A stretch of DNA of 64,000 bases from a bacterium (GCA_016934955.1 JAFGRY010000004.1:124001-188000); one strand, 5' to 3'. Positions 35,680-44,065 are shown, counted from the stretch's first letter. Notes: a model not told the origin generated them from the sequence alone. Translations and numbers: made by a program.

Positions 35680-36333
35680 ATGGTTATTGCTCTCACTGTA
35701 AAGGATATGCGTGCATACGGAACAGTGCTGTTTCTGCGTATGCTCCCCGCAGCAATGATTCCGGCGGTGTTTTTTATTTTCCGGTATTATCCATGGCATG
35801 TGTATATGATGTATGCGTACATGACCATATCGATGGCGCTCATTCAATTCAGCATCCGGGAAATTCAGACGTCCCACCGCATTCTGACCCTCAGCCTCCC
35901 GGTAACACGGCGACAGGTGGTTCTGTCCGGATATCTCAGTGCATTTTTCATCGCCTGTTTCTACTCCGTCTTCTGGTATTGCATCGGTATTGCCGCTGCA
36001 AAACTATTCCCCAACGCGATAACGGATTTCAGCAATGCGCTGCATGTCAAGAGTCTCGTTATCACCTCTACATATATGGTGCTGTTTATCAGCCTGTTTT
36101 TGCCGGCGATGTTCGCATGCAGTGAATTGGGGACAATACTTGCAGCGATTCCTGCATGGGTTGTCGCAGTTGGAGCGGTGCCGGTACTGTTCTATCCCTT
36201 TGAAATCTCGTACGTTCCCATACTCCTGCCCTCGGACCGGTGGTTCATCGCCGGGTTGCTTCTGGCTGCTGCGGTACTCGTTACGGTTTCCATCAGTGTG
36301 TCATTGAAACTATTACCCAGGAAAGATATATAG
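35680..36333 (+). CDS. Second ABC-2-type permease subunit
   Basis: A 217-residue membrane protein with six predicted helices and the same organisation as its neighbour, including LTLSLPVTRRQVVLSGYLSAFF, a stretch common to bacitracin- and lantibiotic-type ABC-2 permeases. The two permeases are only distantly alike. It starts 9 bp after the first permease and is followed 13 bp later by the transglutaminase gene. Confidence 0.87.
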   Translation: MVIALTVKDMRAYGTVLFLRMLPAAMIPAVFFIFRYYPWHVYMMYAYMTISMALIQFSIREIQTSHRILTLSLPVTRRQVVLSGYLSAFFIACFYSVFWYCIGIAAAKLFPNAITDFSNALHVKSLVITSTYMVLFISLFLPAMFACSELGTILAAIPAWVVAVGAVPVLFYPFEISYVPILLPSDRWFIAGLLLAAAVLVTVSISVSLKLLPRKDI

Positions 36334-36346
36334 GAGAGAAAAAACC

Positions 36347-38389
36347 ATGAAAACCCCAAAACGTTATTCGCCCGGCATGTTCGCCCTTGTGCTCTGCTTT
36401 GCAGTGACTGCAGTAGCTCAGGAGAACGGGCTACAGCTGCTCAGCCAATCGGTGACCGGCATACACACTGAAGACGGATACGGCCATCCACGTATGGTGA
36501 CAAAGTCGCTGAATGTTTCATCTGAACCGATAGCTGAACACCATTTCATGAGCAGCACCAATTGCCTTGAGGAAATTCTGGACAAGAACGGAAAGAGCGT
36601 TCCTTTTACCGTGACCGCGAGGCCGAATATTTTCCATTTCAGCGTGCAGCTGAACGATCCTGTTCCGCCGGGTGATACCCTGGTCCTGGAAATGAGGGAT
36701 CGAAAACAGAAAATACATAAAGGCCGAAACGATGTGTACGCCTATACAAGGCGTCACATTCCCGGTCCGGAAATAGACTACGATGAGAAAGTGATTCTGG
36801 AAAAGAATCTCGAACTGCTCTACCGGTCACCGGAACCGCAGGAAGAATACCGCGATCAGGAAGGAAGACTGGTCATGGTATACCGCCGGCACATGAACGC
36901 CGGTGACGCGTTTCGCATCACGGTGCTTTACAAAATTCCCGTCAACACTCCGAAGAGTGATTTTCCTGCCCCTGGCCCGGAGAATGAGGTCGCCGTTCCC
37001 GGCCAGAAAACATATTACACCGCAATCGAAATTAACGGGGTGCTCTGCGGGTATTCCGTGCAGTCGGTGCGGAATATTCGGGAGGAGGATCGGGAATACA
37101 CGAATCTGGAGCAGCGGACAATGGTTTCCTTTGCCATGCTGGGACAGGACTTTGTTCAGCGCCAGAAGTTTACCTACCATATCGATCCGAAGACAGGGAA
37201 TTTTTTCTATCATGACAGTTATCTCGAACAGGCTGATACGAAGGTAAGCGGTGTCGTCAGTGTTCACAATAATGTGCTCACCCTGAAAACATCGGACGGC
37301 AGTGATGACAGGGTGACGAATCTTCCGGAAAAAACAATTTTACCGAATACGCTCTGCTTTCCCTACCTTAAACGCGATTTTGCAGGAGCGGGAAATCATC
37401 CTGTCACGTATGCAATGTATAATCCACGCACGGGAGATGTTCAGAGTTTTACCTATACACTGAAGAGCCGGGAGCAGAGAGAATATGCGGGAACATCTCA
37501 TTCCGTATTGGTATTCGAAGAGTATGATCCTCTGCTTGAGACCCGGACCGAATTCGTTATCGATGCGGATACCGGGATGCGGCTGGAAACGGAGCTCCAG
37601 GGGAATATTCACATGTACCGGACCGATGCCTCGGTACTTGATGAAGTCGGCACCTTCAACTGGGATGATGTCATTTTCGGAAAAACGAATAAACTTATCA
37701 GTAACATTCACGGCATCACGTATATGAAAGTCGATGTAGATATCACGATTGCCCCTCACACCGAAAAGAGTGACTTGACTCGTCATGGACAGCAGTTCAG
37801 CGGCGATGTATCCGGGGGGCATATATCAGGAAAATTTGAAATTTCATCTATAAGGTATGACGGAAAGAATGCTCCTGTATTCCCCGTCACTCTGCCGAAT
37901 GATAGTCCGCTGAGAAAATATCTTGAACCAGAACGGTTTATTGAGTCGGATGATCCCCTCATCGTTGAAAAAGCGGAGGACATAGTACGCAACGTGAGTG
38001 ATACCTGGACCGCGGTGGTGAGCCTCGCAGACTGGGTCAATAAGAATATCGGCGGGATCGGGGGCGGTTCCGCGAAAACGACGCTGGAAACGGGGAAGGG
38101 GGTCTGCGGAGAACAGTCACGGCTGATGACCGCCCTGTGCCGGGCCGTGGGCATTCCGGCCCGGCCGGTCTGGGGGATCATGTATGTGACAGAGTACGGA
38201 GGGAGCTTCGGCAGTCACGGTTGGGTGGAAGTGTACATGGGAGATGCCGGCTGGATCGCGGTTGACCAGACGATCGGTGAAAAGGATTTTATCAATGCCG
38301 GCCATCTCAGATTTGGGGAAATGCCGCATATCCAGACCAGTATCGATTTTAAAAAAATCGAGATACTTGATTATCGCATAAATCAATAG
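36347..38389 (+). CDS. Secreted transglutaminase-like protein
   Basis: A 680-residue exported protein with a signal peptide ending VTAVAQ. The long N-terminal part (about 25-520) is beta-rich and of unknown fold. The C-terminal transglutaminase-like domain has the full triad: Cys587 in GVCGEQSRL, His624 in SHGWVEVY and Asp640 in AVDQT. Bacterial members of this family are usually proteases or transferases acting on proteins or peptidoglycan. It follows the ABC operon closely, so it may modify or release what the exporter handles; that is inference. Confidence 0.87.
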   Translation: MKTPKRYSPGMFALVLCFAVTAVAQENGLQLLSQSVTGIHTEDGYGHPRMVTKSLNVSSEPIAEHHFMSSTNCLEEILDKNGKSVPFTVTARPNIFHFSVQLNDPVPPGDTLVLEMRDRKQKIHKGRNDVYAYTRRHIPGPEIDYDEKVILEKNLELLYRSPEPQEEYRDQEGRLVMVYRRHMNAGDAFRITVLYKIPVNTPKSDFPAPGPENEVAVPGQKTYYTAIEINGVLCGYSVQSVRNIREEDREYTNLEQRTMVSFAMLGQDFVQRQKFTYHIDPKTGNFFYHDSYLEQADTKVSGVVSVHNNVLTLKTSDGSDDRVTNLPEKTILPNTLCFPYLKRDFAGAGNHPVTYAMYNPRTGDVQSFTYTLKSREQREYAGTSHSVLVFEEYDPLLETRTEFVIDADTGMRLETELQGNIHMYRTDASVLDEVGTFNWDDVIFGKTNKLISNIHGITYMKVDVDITIAPHTEKSDLTRHGQQFSGDVSGGHISGKFEISSIRYDGKNAPVFPVTLPNDSPLRKYLEPERFIESDDPLIVEKAEDIVRNVSDTWTAVVSLADWVNKNIGGIGGGSAKTTLETGKGVCGEQSRLMTALCRAVGIPARPVWGIMYVTEYGGSFGSHGWVEVYMGDAGWIAVDQTIGEKDFINAGHLRFGEMPHIQTSIDFKKIEILDYRINQ

Positions 38390-38412
38390 ATCAAATGAAA
38401 GGTCATGGTCCA

Positions 38413-39648
38413 ATGAACAGCGTAGTGGACATAGACAAAACCGGCAGAAAGAAGATCAGACGAGCAAAAGGTGTATGCCTGTTATCGTTAATTATGGTGA
38501 TTATCGCCGCCTCCGCAGCGAGTATCTACCCCTGCACCATGTTCCGGCTTACGGTGGCGGGGAAGACGCTGGTCGGAAACAATGAAGATTTTCGGCTTCC
38601 CTCGTCGAAATACTGGATCGACCCCGCGGGTGCGGACGGGTATGGCGTGCTATTTTTCGGGTTTAATACATTTTCTCCCCAGGGAGGCATGAATGATCAG
38701 GGCCTGGTGTTCGACGGATTTTCCGCGCCCGAAAAACCCGTCCGTGATTACCACGGCAAGAAACCATACGACGGGAACATTCTGCGGGGGGTGATGAAGA
38801 ATTGTGCCACCGTAAAAGAGGTGGAGGAATTTCTTGCCCGGTATGATTTGCGCTGGCTTTCAGGGGCGCAGCTCATGTTTGCCGATGCCGCCGGGCATTC
38901 CGTGATTGTCGAAGGTGATGACATGATTCATTCCGAGGCCAGTTATCAGATAGCGACCAATTTTTACCAGTCCGAAATCGCTGATCCCAGGGAGATCACC
39001 TGCCGGAGATATCTGGCCGCCGAACGGCTCCTCTCCGCTAATCCCGAACCGACCGTCGCCTTCTGTACCGCGGTGCTAGACTCTGTTCATGCGGAACGGG
39101 ACCTGGGTGGAACACAGTATTCCATGGTCTATGATCCCGCTGAAAAGCTGGTGTATCTCTACCTGTTTCATAATTACCGGGAGTGTGTCACCATCGATCT
39201 GCCGGCGGAGCTCGCCCTGGGCGCCCATTCCGCGGATCTCGCCGACCTGTTCGAGGATACGCAGGTGTATGTGGAATACCGGACCACCTATGCTGCAGCT
39301 GAAATGCTCTCCGGCTCGCTGCAGAGCGAGCGGGATAGCACCGCTCTCGCCGACCTGGGCACACGGTTCACCGATAACCGTCTTGCGGTGTATTTCACGG
39401 CCGGGATGGATGTCAGGGCGGATATCCTCCTGAGACAGGAAAAATATGTCCGGGCCGCCGGTTTGTTCCGGGTGCTGAGCAGACTGTTTCCCGATTCCGG
39501 CAGGTACAGTCTGGGGCTGGGAGAGTCACTTGCGGCCCTGGGAGATACTATCGGCGCCCGTATCGCCTTGCAGCGGGTCAAGCAGACCGATTCTCACTAT
39601 GAACGCGCGCAACGAAGAGTCGCTGAACTTGACCGCCCTGTAAAATAA
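38413..39648 (+). CDS. Ntn-type linear amide hydrolase with TPR-like tail
   Basis: A 411-residue protein starting at 38413 (an in-frame ATG at 38395 has no ribosome site). A single hydrophobic helix precedes Cys41 in SIYPCTMFRL, the expected N-terminal nucleophile of the choloylglycine hydrolase/C45 family once the leader is removed. GNNEDFR and GGMNDQGLVFDG match the family's oxyanion and substrate-binding loops. The last 60 residues resemble a TPR pair (EKYVRAAGLFRVLSRLFPDSGRY). Likely substrates are acyl-amides such as bile salt-like, peptide or acyl-homoserine lactone bonds; the sequence does not choose between them. Confidence 0.83.
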   Translation: MNSVVDIDKTGRKKIRRAKGVCLLSLIMVIIAASAASIYPCTMFRLTVAGKTLVGNNEDFRLPSSKYWIDPAGADGYGVLFFGFNTFSPQGGMNDQGLVFDGFSAPEKPVRDYHGKKPYDGNILRGVMKNCATVKEVEEFLARYDLRWLSGAQLMFADAAGHSVIVEGDDMIHSEASYQIATNFYQSEIADPREITCRRYLAAERLLSANPEPTVAFCTAVLDSVHAERDLGGTQYSMVYDPAEKLVYLYLFHNYRECVTIDLPAELALGAHSADLADLFEDTQVYVEYRTTYAAAEMLSGSLQSERDSTALADLGTRFTDNRLAVYFTAGMDVRADILLRQEKYVRAAGLFRVLSRLFPDSGRYSLGLGESLAALGDTIGARIALQRVKQTDSHYERAQRRVAELDRPVK

Positions 39649-39726
39649 AGATTGTCTGCTTTCCAGGATTACCCGGTGCTGCCTCCTCCTCTATCGATTC
39701 ATTGTATTCATTGCCGGTGTCAAACA

Positions 39727-39762
39727 ATCCCGATATTTCGTAAAGTCCTGAAATATCGTGAA
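39727..39762 (+). promoter_or_regulatory. Paired dyads, candidate sigma-54 enhancer (copy 1)
   Basis: Two dyads with cores CGA TATT TCG (39731-39740) and TGA AATA TCG (39749-39758) have centres 18 bp apart. The right half-sites are TCGTAAA and TCGTGAA. The same pair, with the same 18-bp phasing, recurs at 48925-48960 and is 25 of 37 bases identical in an ungapped alignment. Site size, pairing and distance to a -24/-12-like box (about 100 bp) resemble activator binding sites upstream of sigma-54 promoters. Confidence 0.6.
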
Positions 39763-39850
39763 TGAATAGGGGATGACGGCGAGAGATATGTATCCGAAAT
39801 TATGCTCTAAATTTTTGTTTTTAAAATGATTGTAACAGATGATGGAAATC

Positions 39851-39866
39851 TGGTACAATATTTGAA
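39851..39866 (+). promoter_or_regulatory. Candidate -24/-12 box upstream of the VanZ gene
   Basis: TGGTAC AATAT TTGAA has the GG and -12 element at sigma-54 spacing (10 bp between). The -12 dinucleotide is GA instead of GC. A matching box (15 of 18 bases, CTGGTAYRMTATTTGAAT) occurs at 49062-49077, in each case about 100-110 bp past a dyad pair. Confidence 0.45.
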
Positions 39867-39879
39867 TCTGCCATTGGTT

Positions 39880-39931
39880 GTCCTGTACGTACAGCTTCAA
39901 TCCGGAAAATCCGGGCAAAGCTGTACTGGAC
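39880..39931 (+). other. Structured RNA leader
   Basis: A 9-bp stem, GTACAGCTT (39889-39897) with AAGCTGTAC (39918-39926), is extended by GTCC/GGAC across a bulge. It encloses a small CCGG/CCGG hairpin. It would lie in the 5-prime leader if transcription starts at the box at 39851-39866. It matches no riboswitch class that I know. Confidence 0.4.
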
Positions 39932-39950
39932 ACATGTCAGTCCGGCTTCA

Positions 39951-39970
39951 GCTCCCGACATGTCGGGAGC
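39951..39970. repeat. Perfect 20-bp palindrome
   Basis: GCTCCCGACA and its reverse complement abut at 39951-39970. There is no T-tract after it. It may be an operator or an RNA hairpin in the VanZ leader. Confidence 0.55.
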
Positions 39971-40098
39971 GTTCATGACAATAAATACAGGGCGGCCAAC
40001 ACCGTCCATTTATTTCGAGCGGTAGTCTGTTTTCAGGACAGTGATTGACGGATAGACATACGCGGTTTCCTGCCATGATCATACGTTGGGGGGCTCGG

Positions 40099-41397
40099 AT
40101 GAACCAAGGAATAGAGACCGGAAAGAAGCGGTTCTGGTCACATCTCCTGACCGTGATGGTTTTTCTCGTTTTTGTCGCTTACGCGGCGTCACTCATTTAC
40201 ATCACGCTTATCAAAGGCACCACTCTCCACCGGATCGTTCAGAACCTGAACGAAGGACGGGCACCGCTGCGAGCGGTCAACCTTGTTCCGTTTCAAACGA
40301 TTCGGGACTATATCCACTACAGCAGTGACATGCCGATCCTTCGCTGGTTCTCGAATCTTGCCGGTAATCTGTTCATTTTCGTCCCCCTGGGGCTCTACCT
40401 GCCGGTCGTATTCAAGGTGAAAAGGAAACTGTTCAGCGTGCTGCCTGCCGTTTTCGTGGTCAGTCTTTCCCTCGAGGCGCTGCAGTATCTGTTCGGCACC
40501 GGGAGCACAGACATCGATGACCTGTTACTCAACACTCTGGGAGGTATCCTCGGTTTCGGACTGTTCTCACTGATCGCTGAACCGGGCACCGCCTCTGGAA
40601 CGGTCAGGATACGCACTCTGGTGCTTTCACTCTGCTTCGCGGCGGCAGGGTACACTGTGGCGTTTCGGGAATTCGGTCTCTACCTCGGACTGGCACGTCC
40701 CCGGGAAGAGATCCACGGCGGAGAACATATTCCGTCTCGGCGGCCGGATATATCCGGCACGGTGACCGGCCTGAACGAAAAATCATTTGTGCTGAACCGT
40801 TTCACCGATGGAGCGGGCGCCGCCGGCATCGACGTTCTGCCCGGACCGGATACGCAATGGTACAATCGGCAGGTATCCCTGCGCGGCCATACCCAGGTAA
40901 TCCGATATGTAGCGTACGCACCCCACTCACTCGAGCGAATGCCACTGAAGGCACTAGCCAGTGTGTGGGGCCGCTGGGACTCCGGCCGTTTACTGGCGGA
41001 GATTGTCTGGACCATGCCTCCGTCCGGGACGATAGGCACATCATATGTCACTGAAGCGGCGGCGGATTCAGCCCGGATCGCCCTCCCCACGGAAGAACCC
41101 GCCCTCCATGGGTATGTGAAACGTGTCACTGCCGACACGGTCGTTATCAATAAGATTGAGACGTGGCGTGAGGGGAGCGGCTTGTTCAGCGTTTCAACCG
41201 GGATCGAGCAGACATTCCTGCTGACCTCCGAGACAACTTTCAGAACGAAACATATTTTGCGCGGTGGACAGGAGGTGCACCTTCTGCATGGAACCCGGGA
41301 GGAGGTTGTGGAACAGGTACTGGTCCAGGTTTGGGGCCGGGAGCAGGCCGGCGCCTTTGTCGCCGAAGTCGTATGTTGTATTGATGTTTTCAGATAG
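40099..41397 (+). CDS. VanZ-family membrane protein with C-terminal extension
   Basis: A 432-residue protein. The start at 40099 has a G-rich ribosome site and is preferred over upstream ATGs at 40045 frame positions that lack one. Residues about 15-155 form the VanZ domain: helices around NLVPFQTIRDYI, NLAGNLFIFVPLGLYLP, SLEALQYLFG and DIDDLLLNTLGGILGF. VanZ proteins confer low-level teicoplanin resistance in enterococci, but the family is broad. The remaining about 250 residues after a fifth helix are extracytoplasmic, beta-rich and unrecognised, making it about three times the usual VanZ length. Candidate enhancer and promoter elements precede it. Confidence 0.85.
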   Translation: MNQGIETGKKRFWSHLLTVMVFLVFVAYAASLIYITLIKGTTLHRIVQNLNEGRAPLRAVNLVPFQTIRDYIHYSSDMPILRWFSNLAGNLFIFVPLGLYLPVVFKVKRKLFSVLPAVFVVSLSLEALQYLFGTGSTDIDDLLLNTLGGILGFGLFSLIAEPGTASGTVRIRTLVLSLCFAAAGYTVAFREFGLYLGLARPREEIHGGEHIPSRRPDISGTVTGLNEKSFVLNRFTDGAGAAGIDVLPGPDTQWYNRQVSLRGHTQVIRYVAYAPHSLERMPLKALASVWGRWDSGRLLAEIVWTMPPSGTIGTSYVTEAAADSARIALPTEEPALHGYVKRVTADTVVINKIETWREGSGLFSVSTGIEQTFLLTSETTFRTKHILRGGQEVHLLHGTREEVVEQVLVQVWGREQAGAFVAEVVCCIDVFR

Positions 41398-41416
41398 CAG
41401 GCCCGACAGTCATGGC

Positions 41417-41436
41417 CCCTGGGCACTCGCCCAGGG
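41417..41436 (+). repeat. Hairpin after the VanZ gene
   Basis: CCCTGGGC (41417-41424) and GCCCAGGG (41429-41436) pair around a 4-nt loop, 20 bp past the stop codon. There is no T-tract, so it may limit exonuclease decay more than terminate. The rest of the gap to 41597 turns abruptly AT-rich and holds no gene. Confidence 0.45.
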
Positions 41437-41597
41437 TTCACCTGTCCGGACGGGAAATCCCGCTATCACATTACTGGACGGCTGTTTCTGGCACGCGTCT
41501 GTGAGCGTGTCCATTTATTTGTGCTTAGTGTTATTTTAATTATTATATGGAAATATAATTCGGTATTAATCAGTTTCGGTATTTGCAGGAGTGAACC

Positions 41598-42209
41598 ATG
41601 AAGTACAGATTGCAATTACTGTCCCTTGTGATGATTATCGGCGTCATTTCCACATTACTGCACGAGGCAGGTCATTGCCTGTTCTACCGGGTGCAGGGAA
41701 TACCCGCCGGCATGTCTTTGGTGATGGAATTTCCCCTGATAGACATTACTGCGAAACAGTATGGCATCGGTTCCTTTGGCGGCCCTCTGGTCAATGTACT
41801 GTTAGTTATTTTTGGGTACTATTTTGTCAGAAAATACGAGAAAAAATCCAGACAATGGACCATTTTTTCGGCTATACTGCTTGCCAATGCATTTTATCTG
41901 ATTTTCAGAAGTATTCTGGGTGTGGCGAAGCATGACGGTGGTGAAATTGAAAGTATGATGAATTTGGTTGGGCTTAATTTTTATCCCGCTGCTTTTCTGT
42001 TTTTAATTTTAGCATTATTAATTTTGGTTTCGTGGATTCGTATGTTTAAAATAAAAATTTCTTTAGGGAATATCAGTTACTTCGTGTTGCTCTTTGTTTC
42101 TTATCTTGTTGCCATTATACTTATGGAAGCGATAGATACGAACTATTTCTGGAAAAAATTTCCCACGATAACAATTGAAGATGTCAGAACTCATAACCCT
42201 CATCATTAA
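41598..42209 (+). CDS. M50-like membrane zinc metalloprotease
   Basis: A 203-residue membrane protein with six or so helices. HEAGH (22-26) at the end of the first helix is the zinc-binding motif. A later GGPLVN and KHDGGE resemble the GP-loop and the third, acidic zinc ligand of site-2-type proteases. No PDZ domain is present. Codon use is strongly AT-rich (many AAA, ATT and TTA codons) compared with its GC-rich neighbours, which suggests later acquisition. GGAG lies 6 bp before the ATG. A substrate cannot be proposed. Confidence 0.75.
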   Translation: MKYRLQLLSLVMIIGVISTLLHEAGHCLFYRVQGIPAGMSLVMEFPLIDITAKQYGIGSFGGPLVNVLLVIFGYYFVRKYEKKSRQWTIFSAILLANAFYLIFRSILGVAKHDGGEIESMMNLVGLNFYPAAFLFLILALLILVSWIRMFKIKISLGNISYFVLLFVSYLVAIILMEAIDTNYFWKKFPTITIEDVRTHNPHH

Positions 42210-42255
42210 TTATATTCGTGAATTCACTTCCTTATTGTTTTTGGAGGCCGGGTGA

Positions 42256-43200
42256 ATGAAGAAAAGGTTTTTATTGATACTAATTACAAGTTCGTTTTTA
42301 CATTCTTTACTGTATGCACAACATGAGTTGTCTGAACTCAAGGGGCCTTTTTGCGGGCAACTGCCGCCGGGATTGATACCTGAAGTATTCGCATCCGGAA
42401 TCATTTCGAAGACCGGAGACCATCTGCACAGCTGTGTTTCCTTTTCCCCGGATGGCAGGGAGATATATTTTACCCGCAGAGTGTTTGAACCTTCAGTGAA
42501 GAACACAATCTATGTTACCAGAGAAACAGATGAAGGGTGGAGTCATCCGCGGCCTGCGTTCTTTTCGGGCGAATATGATGATGACAGCGCCGTTTTCACC
42601 CCGGATGGACGCCGCATGTATTTTACGTCAAACCGGCCGGTCGCCAGTGACGACACGACCGGTGATCTGAATTTCTGGTATATCGAACGTATCGGGACGG
42701 GGTGGAGTGATCCTGTCTACGCGGGAGATATCCTGAATTCCGACAGCTGTGATTTTCGACTCACATTTGCCCGGAATGGAACGGTCTACCTTAGTTCAGA
42801 CAGAGCGTATACAGGCAGAGAATCCTTTGATATTTTCGTCTCAAATCCGGGAACCGGCGGGTATTCTGAACCCGAAATACTGGGTGAATCGATTACCACT
42901 CCCGCAACGGAACAGGTGGGGGTAATAGCCCCTGATGAAAGGTATTTGCTCTTTTACCGGTATGATCCTGCTCACCGCGACATGACAGGACTGTATATCA
43001 GCTTTCGCAGAAAGGACGGATCATGGACGGTAGGGAAAAATATGGGTCCATTGTTCAATGATCCACCTGAATCCTGTACTCAGGCCGCAAGTCTTTCACC
43101 GGACGGCAAATATCTGTTCTTTCTGCGGCGTGCACATGAGACGGTCTACTGGGTGGATGCCAAGATACTCGAAGGATTGAAGCCGGATCATCTGCAATAG
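42256..43200 (+). CDS. Secreted PD40 beta-propeller protein
   Basis: A 314-residue exported protein with a signal peptide ending SLLYAQ. It contains WD40-like PD40 repeats of the TolB type: CVSFSPDGREIYFTRR, VFTPDGRRMYFTSN, TFARNGTVYLSSD, VIAPDERYLLFYRY and SLSPDGKYLFFLRR. That is about five or six blades, a complete propeller. No catalytic domain follows. Such proteins usually bind peptides or other proteins in the periplasm. It starts 46 bp after the metalloprotease gene, with GGAGG upstream. Confidence 0.88.
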   Translation: MKKRFLLILITSSFLHSLLYAQHELSELKGPFCGQLPPGLIPEVFASGIISKTGDHLHSCVSFSPDGREIYFTRRVFEPSVKNTIYVTRETDEGWSHPRPAFFSGEYDDDSAVFTPDGRRMYFTSNRPVASDDTTGDLNFWYIERIGTGWSDPVYAGDILNSDSCDFRLTFARNGTVYLSSDRAYTGRESFDIFVSNPGTGGYSEPEILGESITTPATEQVGVIAPDERYLLFYRYDPAHRDMTGLYISFRRKDGSWTVGKNMGPLFNDPPESCTQAASLSPDGKYLFFLRRAHETVYWVDAKILEGLKPDHLQ

Positions 43201-43846
43201 GAGATGCGATATTTTCATTTCGTGTACGCTGCTTTTTTTCGAGAATGGGGCCGCTCAGGGGGGCCCCGTACAGTTCCGGGACCGGGCAGCCGGAAATCGG
43301 TTGATGATCTCCCCCTATCGCAATAAAGGGGAGCAGGCACGTCATTTGGAAAAATGACCGATCATAAGAGTCACAATGCAAATGGTAAAAAAGATATGGT
43401 ACATATATTTCAATAATATTTCACAATGGTGATAATGTATATTTATCCTATGGGAGTCTGGAATGGTACCGGGAAATAATGTAATAGCAATAATATATAT
43501 TTTAATCAGTATTGCGAATGTCTATAGTCAAAATAACTGCAATATCAGTGGATTATCACGAGTGTCCGGTTAAAGGCTTAAACAAATAGAACTATTCATT
43601 GATATTGTCTCTTGGTGGTTTGTATTTAATATTCAAAATAATGTCACTAATTGTACCTTGTCTTGACTGAAGGAGATCACGGCTGATCATACTCCTGAAG
43701 TGAGCGTCCAATCTCTGAAATACATATAGGTGAATTTTTTCCCGTCTCAGCGGTTTGTTATACTGTACAAATCCACGGTATAGCTCGAAAAACGCCGTAG
43801 ATGATTGCGTGTTACATCCCAGACGTACGGTGCCGGGAGCAATACA
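43201..43846. other. Long AT-rich intergenic region
   Basis: No full gene is visible in 646 bp. A 36-codon frame with a signal-peptide-like start is noted separately (43463-43573). The first 150 bp contain GC-rich inverted segments near 43241-43268 without a T-tract. I see no convincing promoter. Confidence 0.4.
43463..43573 (+). pseudogene. Short secreted-peptide frame or 5-prime gene remnant
   Basis: A 36-codon frame with GGGAG 6 bp before its ATG encodes MVPGNNVIAIIYILISIANVYSQ, a credible signal peptide with a cleavage site. About 13 mature residues containing one Cys follow, then TAA. It may be a genuine small secreted peptide or the start of a secreted-protein gene whose remainder has decayed. 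The surrounding sequence is AT-rich. Confidence 0.3.
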
Positions 43847-44065
43847 ATGATACCCAAAATAACATCCGTTGCCAGTTTCATTTTCTGCATCCTGTTGGGA
43901 GTGGTTCTTTTTTTCAACTTCCAGCAGAGCTTGTCGATTGTGGTATCTTTATTTCTGGCCCTGTTGGTCAGCAGCCTGATCTGGGTGTTTTTTTTCGACA
44001 GGGGAATCGTGCTCGATCGTTTTTTCTCAGGACGCCGCAGGAATATTTCCGATATAACCGAGTAA
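43847..44065 (+). CDS. Small two-helix membrane protein
   Basis: A 72-residue protein starting at 43847, with GGGAG 8 bp upstream. Two hydrophobic helices (about 5-24 and 29-50) are followed by a basic tail, FFSGRRRNISDITE. No family recognised. It precedes the zinc-ribbon gene by 19 bp, so the two are probably co-transcribed. Confidence 0.65.
   Translation: MIPKITSVASFIFCILLGVVLFFNFQQSLSIVVSLFLALLVSSLIWVFFFDRGIVLDRFFSGRRRNISDITE

Larger units (their letters stand above)
39649..40098. other. Regulatory intergenic region upstream of the VanZ gene
   Basis: This 450-bp gap has no convincing gene; an AT-rich minus-strand frame at 39691-39933 lacks a ribosome site and any recognisable sequence. 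It holds paired dyads (39727-39762), a box like a -24/-12 promoter (39851-39866), a structured leader (39880-39931) and a 20-bp palindrome (39951-39970), described separately. Confidence 0.5.

Noticed and set aside
39691-39933. 80-residue minus-strand frame as a gene
   Set aside because: It is AT-rich low-complexity coding with no ribosome site or family, and it overlaps the dyads and box conserved with another locus.
41489-41504. TGGCAC at 41489-41494 as a sigma-54 promoter before the M50-like gene
   Set aside because: The -12 position reads TGTGA; there is no GC at the required 10-bp spacing.
43630-43650. Minus-strand TTTTGAAT near 43.6 kb as a third copy of the -24/-12-like box
   Set aside because: The GG element is absent, the spacing is one base off, and no paired dyads are nearby.
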